NCBI GenBank assembly: GCA_031273735.1
Contig: JAISRI010000059.1
Location: 1 to 17,533, forward strand
Direction: 5' to 3'
DNA from: Helicobacteraceae bacterium
Lineage (GTDB): Bacteria; Campylobacterota; Campylobacteria; Campylobacterales; SZUA-545
DNA length: 17,533 bases
A program made the position numbers and the translations under genes. Under the pieces are notes generated by a model. The model was not told the DNA's origin, ran no database searches, and saw only the letters and a list, made by a program, of their open reading frames with translations. Of the stretch, positions 1-6,229 are shown piece after piece (position 1 is the stretch's first letter; each line of letters starts with the position of its first letter).

Positions 1-46
1 AACGGGAAGTTTGGCAAAATAATTTATGTAAATCCAATCGATTTAC

Positions 47-75
47 TTGACATTTATAGGTTTTTTGTGTATAGT
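47..75 (+). promoter_or_regulatory. Sigma70-type promoter of the sulfate/HcyS operon
   Basis: A perfect TTGACA -35 box (47-52) and a TATAGT -10 box (70-75) are separated by 17 bases, the optimal spacing. Transcription would start near 82 and give a leader of about 25 bases before the sbp start at 107. The leader contains an AAGGAG ribosome binding site at 95-100. Full consensus -35 boxes are not common in Campylobacterota, so this should be a strong promoter. No operator or riboswitch could be recognised in the 46 bases upstream. Confidence 0.8.
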
Positions 76-106
76 GCCGCTTTCATTTTCAAACAAGGAG
101 AGCAAA

Positions 107-1105
107 ATGAGTTTTGGAAAACGCATTTTGGCGGCAGGGTTAATTCTGTCTGCGGCTGTTCTACAAGCCGCTGAATACGAGATTTTGAACGTCTCGTATG
201 ATCCGACGCGGGAGCTTTACAAAGAGTTCAACGCCGCGTTCGCGAAACATTACAAGGCTCAAACGGGAGACGACGTAACCATTCGCCAATCTCACGGCGG
301 TTCGGGCGGTCAAGCGCGAAGCGTAATCGAAGGCAACGACGCGGACGTGGTAACGTTGGCGCTTGGCGGCGACATCGACGCGATCGTTGAAAAGGCGAAG
401 ATTATCGATCCCGATTGGCAGAAACGCTTTGCGAACAACAGCGCTCCATACACCTCTACGATCGTATTTTTGGTGCGAGCGGGCAATCCCAAAAAGATCA
501 AAGATTGGGACGATCTGATCAAAAACGGCGTTAAAGTAATCACGCCAGATCCTAAAACTTCGGGCGGGGCGCGTTGGAACTATTTGGCGGCGTGGGCGTA
601 CGCTCTTAAACATAACGGCAACAGCGAAAGCAAAGCTAGAGAGTTTGTAACCAAACTGTTTAAGAACGTTCCCGTATTGGATAGCGGCGCTAGAGGCTCT
701 ACAAACACGTTTGTTCAACGCGGTATCGGCGACGTGCTTTTGGCGTGGGAAAACGAGGCGTTTTTAGCGATCAACGAGCTTGGAAAAAACAAGGTCGAGA
801 TTATCGTTCCTAGCCTAAGCATTTTAGCCGAACCTTCGGTGAGCTTGGTCGATGCAAACGTTAAGAAAAAAGGCACGGAAAAGGTAGCTACGGAATACCT
901 GCAATATCTTTATTCGAAAGAAGGTCAGCGCATAGCGGCGAAAAACTACTATCGCCCTACGGACGCGGAAGTGGCGAAAGAGTATGCGAAACAATTTCCT
1001 AAATTGGAATTCGTAACGATCGACAAAGATTTCGGCGGATGGGCGGAGGCGACTAAAAAGCACTTTTCCGACGGCGGCGAATTTGATAAAATCTATAAAA
1101 AATAG
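107..1105 (+). CDS. sbp: Periplasmic sulfate-binding protein
   Basis: This 332-residue protein is the substrate-binding component of the sulfate/thiosulfate ABC transporter and delivers sulfate to CysT/CysW. A Sec signal peptide is visible: Lys/Arg near the start, a hydrophobic stretch at residues 8-19, and likely cleavage after Ala21 (LQA-AE). The mature start matches the Sbp family (ILNVSYDPTRELYKEFN). The anion-binding motif SHGGSGGQARSVI lies at residues 62-74. I chose the ATG at 107 because it follows an AAGGAG box by six bases and yields a proper signal peptide. The open frame extends upstream to a TTG at 47, but that codon lies in the -35 box. It is the first gene of the operon and cysT follows after 17 bases. 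Sbp rather than the thiosulfate paralogue CysP is inferred from general resemblance; thiosulfate binding is also possible. Confidence 0.93.
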   Translation: MSFGKRILAAGLILSAAVLQAAEYEILNVSYDPTRELYKEFNAAFAKHYKAQTGDDVTIRQSHGGSGGQARSVIEGNDADVVTLALGGDIDAIVEKAKIIDPDWQKRFANNSAPYTSTIVFLVRAGNPKKIKDWDDLIKNGVKVITPDPKTSGGARWNYLAAWAYALKHNGNSESKAREFVTKLFKNVPVLDSGARGSTNTFVQRGIGDVLLAWENEAFLAINELGKNKVEIIVPSLSILAEPSVSLVDANVKKKGTEKVATEYLQYLYSKEGQRIAAKNYYRPTDAEVAKEYAKQFPKLEFVTIDKDFGGWAEATKKHFSDGGEFDKIYKK

Positions 1106-1122
1106 ATAAAACGGCGGCATAT

Positions 1123-2118
1123 ATGTTGTTTAATAGAAAATCGCGAAATACGGCGCGATTGCCCGGTTTTGGCATAACGCTAGGGCTTTCTTTAACATAT
1201 ATGTCGCTACTGGTTTTGATACCGTTAAGCGCCTTAATTCTCTTTTCGTTTAGACCGGGCTTTAAGGATTTTAGCGCGATCTTATCCGATCAGGGACTCT
1301 TAACCGCGCTTACGACTTCGTTCGCCGAATCGTTTAAATACTATTGGGCAATCCTATCCGATCAAAGAGTTATTGCGGCGCTAAAAATTTCGTTTGGGAC
1401 GACATTTTTAGCGGCGTGCATTAACGCGTTTTTCGGGTTAATTATCGCTTGGGTTTTAGCGCGGTATAGTTTTTATGGAAAGCGAATCGTAGACGCGCTT
1501 ATCGATCTGCCTTTTGCGATCCCGACGGCGGTTACGGGAATCGCCTTAACGACGATCTTCGGTCCCAACGGAATATTGGGCGAACCTTTGCAATTGTTGC
1601 AGGAGAAATTGCGCTCGCACGCGCCGAATTTCGACGCTTGCCCCGAAGACGAGAGTTGTTTTAGAAGTTTTTTGGAGAATATAGATCTGAGCGTAGCTTA
1701 TTCAAACGCGGGAATTGTGATCGCGCTCGTGTTTATCGGTCTGCCTTTTGTGGTGCGTAGCGTTCAACCCGTGATCGAAGAGCTAGATCGAGAGTTAGAA
1801 GAAGCGGCAAGCTCGCTTGGCGCTAGCTTTTTTCAGATATTTAGACACGTTATTTTTCCGTCGATCTATCCCGCGTTATTAACGGGTTTTGCTTTAGCCT
1901 TCGCTAGAGGCGTAGGCGAATACGGATCGGTAATCTTTATTTCTAGCAATATGCCTTATGAAACGGAAATCGTTCCGCTTTTGATCGTTAAGAAATTGAT
2001 GGCGTTCGATTACGAGGGAGCCAGCGCGATCGGCGTTATTATGCTTGTTATATCCTTTGCGTTGCTACTGTTAATCAACTTTTTGCAACGCTTTTCAAAA
2101 ACGAGGGGAAGCAGATGA
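1123..2118 (+). CDS. cysT: Sulfate ABC transporter permease CysT
   Basis: This 331-residue inner-membrane protein is one half of the CysT/CysW sulfate channel. Hydrophobic segments lie near residues 22-42, 93-112, 128-146, 196-212, 250-266 and 302-320. The cytoplasmic EAA loop that docks on the ATPase CysA is at 219-250 (EELDRELEEAASSLGAS). The family motif INAFFGLIIAWVLARY is at 100-115. The protein is roughly 50 residues longer than the family norm as I recall it, for two reasons. Residues 50-67 are repeated at 74-91. A loop of about 40 residues at 155-192, predicted periplasmic, contains two cysteines (173 and 179). The stop codon overlaps the cysW start by 4 bases (ATGA), so the two subunits are probably translationally coupled. 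Confidence 0.92.
   Translation: MLFNRKSRNTARLPGFGITLGLSLTYMSLLVLIPLSALILFSFRPGFKDFSAILSDQGLLTALTTSFAESFKYYWAILSDQRVIAALKISFGTTFLAACINAFFGLIIAWVLARYSFYGKRIVDALIDLPFAIPTAVTGIALTTIFGPNGILGEPLQLLQEKLRSHAPNFDACPEDESCFRSFLENIDLSVAYSNAGIVIALVFIGLPFVVRSVQPVIEELDRELEEAASSLGASFFQIFRHVIFPSIYPALLTGFALAFARGVGEYGSVIFISSNMPYETEIVPLLIVKKLMAFDYEGASAIGVIMLVISFALLLLINFLQRFSKTRGSR
1270..1395 (+). repeat. Imperfect tandem duplication inside cysT
   Basis: Two copies (1270-1323 and 1342-1395, period 72 bases) encode residues 50-67 and 74-91, with 10 of 18 residues identical around the shared core AILSDQ. The DNA of the core is nearly identical (tatccgatca is shared exactly). The copies lie between the first and second membrane helices, in a predicted periplasmic loop. 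Only one such segment normally precedes the second helix in this family, as far as I recall. Confidence 0.7.
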
Positions 2119-3083
2119 TCAATAACGTTAAAAGCGTCGCAAGCGAACCAAAATGGATTAAGCCGATCTTAATTACGATCACGCTAACCTTTTTAGCCGT
2201 TTTCATCATATTGCCGATATACACGATTTTTAGCGAAGCGTTACGAAGAGGTATTGAAACATATATCGAATCTATCGGCTTTGCGTCTTATTCCGACGCG
2301 ATCGCAAAAAAAGATTTTATCGAGTCGATCAAATTAACTTTTTCCGCGCTCTCAAGCGGCTTTAGCTACTATTTTAGCGCGATCGCCGAAAACGACGCTT
2401 TCGCGGCGATCAAATTAACGCTTTTGGTCGCCGTAATCTGCGTTCCGCTAAATACATTTTTTGGCATACTGCTTGCGTGGGCGATCTCAAAATACGATTT
2501 CAAAGGCAAACGTATTTTAACGACAATGATCGAAGCGCCGTTCGCTATTTCGCCCGTAATCGCGGGACTGATTTTCGTTTTGCTTTTCGGCGCGTTCGGT
2601 TGGTTCGGCGCATGGCTATCCGAGCTAAACATAAAGATTGTTTTCGCGCTTCCAGGTCTTGTGTTGGCGAGCGCTTTTGTTACCTTTCCGTTTGTGGCTA
2701 AAGAGCTAATACCTTTAATGCAAGAGTTGGGCAAAGACGACGAAGAGGCGGCGCTAACTTTAGGCGCGGGCGGCTTGCAAATATTCTTTAGAGTTACGCT
2801 TCCAAACATCAAATGGGGCGTTTTATATGGGGTCATATTGACCAATGCTAGAGCTATGGGAGAGTTTGGCGCGGTAGCCGTCGTCTCCGGACTAATTAGA
2901 GGCGTTACAATGACGATGCCGCTACATATAGAGATTCTCTACAACGAATATCTATATAGCGCCGCGTTTTCGATCGCTTCGCTTCTAACGCTTTTATCGT
3001 TAGTAACGTTGATCGTAAAATATATTATCGAGCATTTTATCTTAATTCAAAGAAGAAACGCAAAGAAAGAGGAGGGCTTGTGA
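2115..3083 (+). CDS. cysW: Sulfate ABC transporter permease CysW
   Basis: This 322-residue protein is the second membrane half of the sulfate importer. Hydrophobic segments lie near residues 16-38, 101-124, 140-160, 176-196, 236-257 and 283-303. The EAA loop is at 204-235 (ELGKDDEEAALTLGAGG). The motif PLNTFFGILLAWAISKYDF (111-129) is typical of CysW. Like CysT, it has an internally duplicated segment before the second membrane helix (residues 59-76 and 86-103). The ATG overlaps the cysT stop by 4 bases. Its own stop overlaps the GTG of cysA by 4 bases. CysW rather than CysT is assigned from gene order and the ETYIESI...AI..ALKLT-like N-terminal half. Confidence 0.92.
   Translation: MINNVKSVASEPKWIKPILITITLTFLAVFIILPIYTIFSEALRRGIETYIESIGFASYSDAIAKKDFIESIKLTFSALSSGFSYYFSAIAENDAFAAIKLTLLVAVICVPLNTFFGILLAWAISKYDFKGKRILTTMIEAPFAISPVIAGLIFVLLFGAFGWFGAWLSELNIKIVFALPGLVLASAFVTFPFVAKELIPLMQELGKDDEEAALTLGAGGLQIFFRVTLPNIKWGVLYGVILTNARAMGEFGAVAVVSGLIRGVTMTMPLHIEILYNEYLYSAAFSIASLLTLLSLVTLIVKYIIEHFILIQRRNAKKEEGL
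2289..2423 (+). repeat. Imperfect tandem duplication inside cysW
   Basis: Two copies (2289-2342 and 2370-2423, period 81 bases) encode residues 59-76 and 86-103. Nine of 18 residues are identical, including AIA and IKLT. At the DNA level both copies contain gcgatcgc and cgatcaaattaac, so the duplication may be recent or maintained. It occupies the same place, between helices 1 and 2, as the duplication in cysT. Confidence 0.7.
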
Positions 3084-4138
3084 GTATAGAAATATCGCAA
3101 ATCGGCAAACAGTTTGGCGCTTTTAGCGCTTTGGATAATATCAATCTAACGATTCCTAGCGGAGAATTGACCGCTCTATTAGGACCTTCTGGAAGCGGAA
3201 AAACGACGCTGTTAAGAATTATCGCGGGATTGGAAAATCCCGATCGGGGCAGCATTACCTTTTTTGGCGAGGATACGACCTATAAACCGATAAAAGATAG
3301 AGGCGTCGGATTTGTCTTCCAGCACTACGCCTTATTTAAGCATAAGACGGTTTTTGAAAACGTAGCTTTCGGTTTAAGAGTGCGTCCAAGCAAGAATAGA
3401 CCGAGTAATAACGAAATTACGGACAAGGTTAATCATTTGCTATCGATGGTGCAATTGCAATCGATGGCAAAACGTTACCCTAGCGAATTAAGCGGCGGGC
3501 AGAAACAACGGGTAGCTTTAGCGCGCGCTTTGGCGGTAGAGCCAAAGGTTTTATTACTAGACGAACCTTTTGGAGCGTTAGACGCAAAGGTAAGGCAAGA
3601 GCTTAGAAGATGGTTAAGATTTTTGCACGACGAGATTCACGTAACAAGCGTATTTGTAACGCACGATCAGGAAGAAGCGTTAGAGGTTTCCGATAAGATC
3701 GTAATACTAAACAAAGGTAAAATAGAGCAGATCGGAACGCCCGAAGAGGTTTATGACAATCCCGCGAATCCGTTTGTTTACGGCTTCTTAGGAAACGTTA
3801 ATCTTTTTCACGCAAGGTTTGAGCGCGGGATTGTGCGCCCCAACGGAAAAGAAAATAAACTAGGAGTAGAGTTTTTCGTGCGTCCGCACGACGTTACGAT
3901 CGATTTTGACAACGAGGACGGCAAAGGTTTAGAGGCGACTATTGCGGCGTATAGAATACTAGGAAACCGCGTTCGCGTCGAGTTAAAAACCCTGATCGGA
4001 TCGCAAGAGATCGAAGCGGATATAGAAAAGAAACGTTGGAACGAGATAAAAGCGCAAAACCGCGAAAGGCTATTTATCCATTTCAAACAGGCAAAGATAT
4101 ACGACGAAAACAACGAATGGAGCGACTATGTCATATGA
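3080..4138 (+). CDS. cysA: Sulfate ABC transporter ATPase CysA
   Basis: This 352-residue cytoplasmic ATPase powers sulfate import. The nucleotide-binding domain (residues 1 to about 235) shows Walker A GPSGSGKT (35-42), the Q-loop FVFQHYALF (78-86), the ABC signature LSGGQKQ (137-143), Walker B VLLLDEP (157-163) and the switch His in VTHDQEE (193-199). The C-terminal third, with FVRPHDVTID (266-275), is the TOBE-like regulatory domain found in CysA/MalK-type ATPases. Translation starts at GTG 3080, overlapping the cysW stop. A GGAGGG ribosome binding site lies just upstream at 3071-3076. The gene ends 11 bases inside cysH. Confidence 0.94.
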   Translation: MSIEISQIGKQFGAFSALDNINLTIPSGELTALLGPSGSGKTTLLRIIAGLENPDRGSITFFGEDTTYKPIKDRGVGFVFQHYALFKHKTVFENVAFGLRVRPSKNRPSNNEITDKVNHLLSMVQLQSMAKRYPSELSGGQKQRVALARALAVEPKVLLLDEPFGALDAKVRQELRRWLRFLHDEIHVTSVFVTHDQEEALEVSDKIVILNKGKIEQIGTPEEVYDNPANPFVYGFLGNVNLFHARFERGIVRPNGKENKLGVEFFVRPHDVTIDFDNEDGKGLEATIAAYRILGNRVRVELKTLIGSQEIEADIEKKRWNEIKAQNRERLFIHFKQAKIYDENNEWSDYVI

Positions 4139-4790
4139 GCGCGATCGCCTTTACGATATATTAAACAAAATCAAAGGAGCGATTGGATTTTCTTGTAGCT
4201 ATCAAGCGGAAGATATAGCGATCTTGCATCTATTAAAAGGCTACGATAATATCGAGATTTTCACGCTCGAAACGCTTAAACACTTTCATCAAAGCGAGGC
4301 GTTTCACAATGAGATCGAACGATTTTTCAACGTTAAAATTATAAAATACTATCCCGATCGAAGCGAGGTTAAAGAACTTGAAATCGAGCTTGGCAATTAC
4401 GGTATGCGCGAAAGTTTAGAAAAACGGCGTTTATGTTGCGATATTAGAAAGGTGCGCCCGCTAGAAACGGCGTTAAAAAATAAGAGCGCGTGGATAGCGG
4501 GATTAAGAGCGACGCAATCGATCACAAGGGCTAATTTGCAGTTAATAGAATATGACGAAAAATATCGTCTTTTGAAAATTAACCCAATTTTTGATTGGAG
4601 CGAAAAAGAACTCTACGACTATATCGCGCAAAACGATCTACCGCTTCACCCGCTTTACGCGGAAGGTTTTAAGAGTATCGGCTGCGAACCCTGTACAAGA
4701 GCGGTAGCCGAAGGCGAGGATATAAGATCGGGCAGATGGTGGTGGGAAAATCCAGAGCATAAAGAGTGCGGGCTTCACATTAAAGGATAA
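4128..4790 (+). CDS. cysH: Assimilatory adenylylsulfate (APS) reductase
   Basis: This 220-residue PAPS/APS reductase-family protein reduces activated sulfate to sulfite, with thioredoxin or glutathione supplying electrons. The catalytic C-terminal motif ECGLH (213-217) carries the active cysteine 214. Cys103-Cys104 (RRLCCDIRK) and Cys186-x2-Cys189 (GCEPC) form the four-cysteine set that binds a [4Fe-4S] cluster in the APS-using branch. The PAPS-specific enzymes of E. coli lack these cysteines, so APS is the likely substrate and an APS kinase would not be needed. The ATP-binding-like loop FSCSYQAEDI (21-30) replaces the usual SxGAED. The ATG lies inside the cysA 3' end (11-base overlap). The gene product feeds sulfite to the sulfite reductase encoded four genes downstream. 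Confidence 0.9.
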   Translation: MSYERDRLYDILNKIKGAIGFSCSYQAEDIAILHLLKGYDNIEIFTLETLKHFHQSEAFHNEIERFFNVKIIKYYPDRSEVKELEIELGNYGMRESLEKRRLCCDIRKVRPLETALKNKSAWIAGLRATQSITRANLQLIEYDEKYRLLKINPIFDWSEKELYDYIAQNDLPLHPLYAEGFKSIGCEPCTRAVAEGEDIRSGRWWWENPEHKECGLHIKG

Positions 4791-4801
4791 GCGAGTAAAA
4801 T
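4774..4801 (+). promoter_or_regulatory. Possible internal promoter ahead of hcyS
   Basis: TTCACA (4774-4779) and TAAAAT (4796-4801) each match the sigma70 consensus at five of six positions, separated by 16 bases. They sit at the end of cysH, just before the only sizeable gap (32 bases) between cysH and hcyS. It could give hcyS extra transcription. Matches this short arise by chance in AT-rich gaps, so confidence is low. Confidence 0.3.
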
Positions 4802-4822
4802 TAGCTTTTAAAAAGGGAAAAG

Positions 4823-5032
4823 ATGAATCTGATCATAAACGACGAGGCAAAAAGTTTTTCTAACGAAGCGCTCACGGTCTCCGAGCTTCTAAAATTAGAG
4901 GATATAGAACGACCGTACACGGTTTCAGTTCAGTTAAACGACGAGTTTGTTGCCCACGAAAATTACGCGACCCAGCGGTTAAAAGATGGCGATCGCGTTA
5001 ATTTTCTCTACTTTATGGGAGGCGGCGCTTGA
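4823..5032 (+). CDS. hcyS: Ubiquitin-like sulfur carrier protein HcyS (Ala-blocked)
   Basis: This 69-residue ThiS/MoaD-fold protein has the family pattern: a beta-hairpin N-terminus, a TVSELL helix, a VQLNDEFV strand, the L.DGDRV.F loop, and a C-terminal glycine tail. It ends MGGGA, so an alanine follows the glycines. ThiS and MoaD end in a free Gly-Gly. In Wolinella succinogenes the carrier HcyS is made with a terminal alanine that the protease HcyD removes before activation, and this protein fits that. The thiocarboxylated carrier then donates sulfur to O-acetylhomoserine through MetY. The next two genes encode an E1-like adenylating enzyme and a JAMM protease, the expected partners. A thiamine or molybdopterin role is less likely in this context. 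The ribosome site is AAAGGG at 4812-4817. Confidence 0.85.
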   Translation: MNLIINDEAKSFSNEALTVSELLKLEDIERPYTVSVQLNDEFVAHENYATQRLKDGDRVNFLYFMGGGA

Positions 5033-5838
5033 GAGATTTTAGCGAAGAAGAGCTAGAGCGCTTTTCAAGGCATATCATTTTAGAAGAGGTCGGGATCGAA
5101 GGGCAGGAAAAGATCATAAACTCCAAAGTTCTTGTGATTGGAGCGGGAGGATTAGGATCGCCTATAGCGCTTTATCTTTCGGCCGCTGGAGTCGGAGAGA
5201 TCGGCATAATAGACGGCGACGTCGTCGATTTAAGCAATTTGCAAAGACAGATTATCCACACAACCGAAGAAATAGGAACGCCAAAGGTAGAATCGGCAAA
5301 GCGCAAAATGCTTGCAATTAACCCGCATATCAAGGTTAATACATATCAAACGATGGTTTCTGCGGAAAATATATTAAATCTGATCGCTCCTTACGATTTT
5401 GTGATAGACGGAACAGACAATTTTGCGACAAAGTTCTTAATAAATGACGCTTGCGTTTTGGCGAATAAACCATATTCTCACGGCGGCATTCTGCGCTTTA
5501 CCGGGCAAACTATGAGCGTCGATCCGCATAAAAGCGCCTGCTACGCTTGCGCGTTCAACGCTCCGCCGCCGCCTAACGAAGTTCCCACTTGTAGTAGCGC
5601 GGGAATTTTGGGAGCGGTCGCGGGGATTTTGGGGACGATACAAGCAACCGAAGCGTTAAAATATATTACAAACGTCGGAACGCCTCTGTTTAATTCTTTG
5701 CTTAGCTTCGAGGCGAAATCTATGACCTTTAGAACCGTCCGTTTTAAGAAAAATCCAAAGTGCAGAGTTTGCGGAGATAATGGTATAAAAGAGTTAATCG
5801 ATTACGAGCAAGCGGTATGCGAGAATAAATATGCTTAA
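5029..5838 (+). CDS. hcyF: E1-like HcyS-adenylating enzyme HcyF (ThiF/MoeB family)
   Basis: This 269-residue enzyme adenylates the C-terminal glycine of the sulfur carrier using ATP, preparing it for attack by sulfide. Visible motifs are the nucleotide-binding loop GAGGLGSP (38-45), DGDVVDLSNLQRQ (62-74), the D-G-T-D-N motif at 127-131, and two zinc-binding CxxC pairs (171/174 and 245/248). The conserved cysteine in PTCSSAG is residue 188. There is no C-terminal rhodanese domain, consistent with sulfide rather than a persulfide being the sulfur donor. Translation starts at TTG 5029, overlapping the hcyS stop (TTGA), six bases after a GGGAGG box at 5017-5022; no other in-frame start fits. MoeB or ThiF is the alternative name, but the neighbours favour HcyF. 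Confidence 0.85.
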   Translation: MRDFSEEELERFSRHIILEEVGIEGQEKIINSKVLVIGAGGLGSPIALYLSAAGVGEIGIIDGDVVDLSNLQRQIIHTTEEIGTPKVESAKRKMLAINPHIKVNTYQTMVSAENILNLIAPYDFVIDGTDNFATKFLINDACVLANKPYSHGGILRFTGQTMSVDPHKSACYACAFNAPPPPNEVPTCSSAGILGAVAGILGTIQATEALKYITNVGTPLFNSLLSFEAKSMTFRTVRFKKNPKCRVCGDNGIKELIDYEQAVCENKYA

Positions 5839-6229
5839 AATTGTTAAGTCTGTTTATGAAGCGTTAATTGATCACGCAAAAGCGGACTCGCCAATCGAAG
5901 CGTGCGGTTACTTGGCAGGCGATAATGAGTCGATTAAAAAAATATACAAAATGAAAAACGTCGATAATAGCGCGGAACATTTTAGCTTTGATCCAAACGA
6001 ACAGTTTAACGCGCTAAAAGAGGCGGGCAAACTAGGCTTAAGATTAACCGCGTGCTATCATTCGCACCCCGCTACGCCGTCGCGTCCATCGCAAGAGGAT
6101 ATTCGTTTAGCCTATGATCCGAATATCAGCTATATTATCGTTTCGTTAGCGAAAGAAAACCCTGTAGTAAAATCTTTTTGCATTAAATCTGGCATAGCAA
6201 ACGAAGAAGAGATAGAGGTAATAGAATGA
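5831..6229 (+). CDS. hcyD: JAMM/MPN+ metalloprotease HcyD
   Basis: This 132-residue Zn-dependent protease has a complete JAMM motif: Glu23 (PIEACGYLAG), His77-Ser-His79 and, after seven residues, Ser87-x2-Asp90. In mycobacteria the relative Mec+ cuts cysteine off the carrier CysO. In Wolinella, HcyD removes the terminal alanine of HcyS and later hydrolyses the HcyS-homocysteine adduct. With HcyS ending in Gly-Gly-Gly-Ala encoded two genes upstream, both roles are expected here. The ATG overlaps hcyF by 8 bases, and the stop overlaps the sir start by 4 (ATGA). All metal ligands and the catalytic Glu are present, so it should be active. Confidence 0.87.
   Translation: MLKIVKSVYEALIDHAKADSPIEACGYLAGDNESIKKIYKMKNVDNSAEHFSFDPNEQFNALKEAGKLGLRLTACYHSHPATPSRPSQEDIRLAYDPNISYIIVSLAKENPVVKSFCIKSGIANEEEIEVIE

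Noticed and set aside
47..106. N-terminal extension of sbp beginning at TTG 47
   Set aside because: The codon lies in the -35 box of a strong promoter, and the extension would precede a normal signal peptide. ATG 107 has a good ribosome site.
4128..4790. PAPS reductase of the E. coli type
   Set aside because: The CC...CxxC iron-sulfur cysteines mark the APS-using branch.
4823..5838. ThiS/ThiF (thiamine) or MoaD/MoeB (molybdopterin) pair
   Set aside because: The carrier ends in alanine, not glycine. A JAMM protease and sulfite reductase follow, and no thiamine or molybdenum cofactor gene is nearby.
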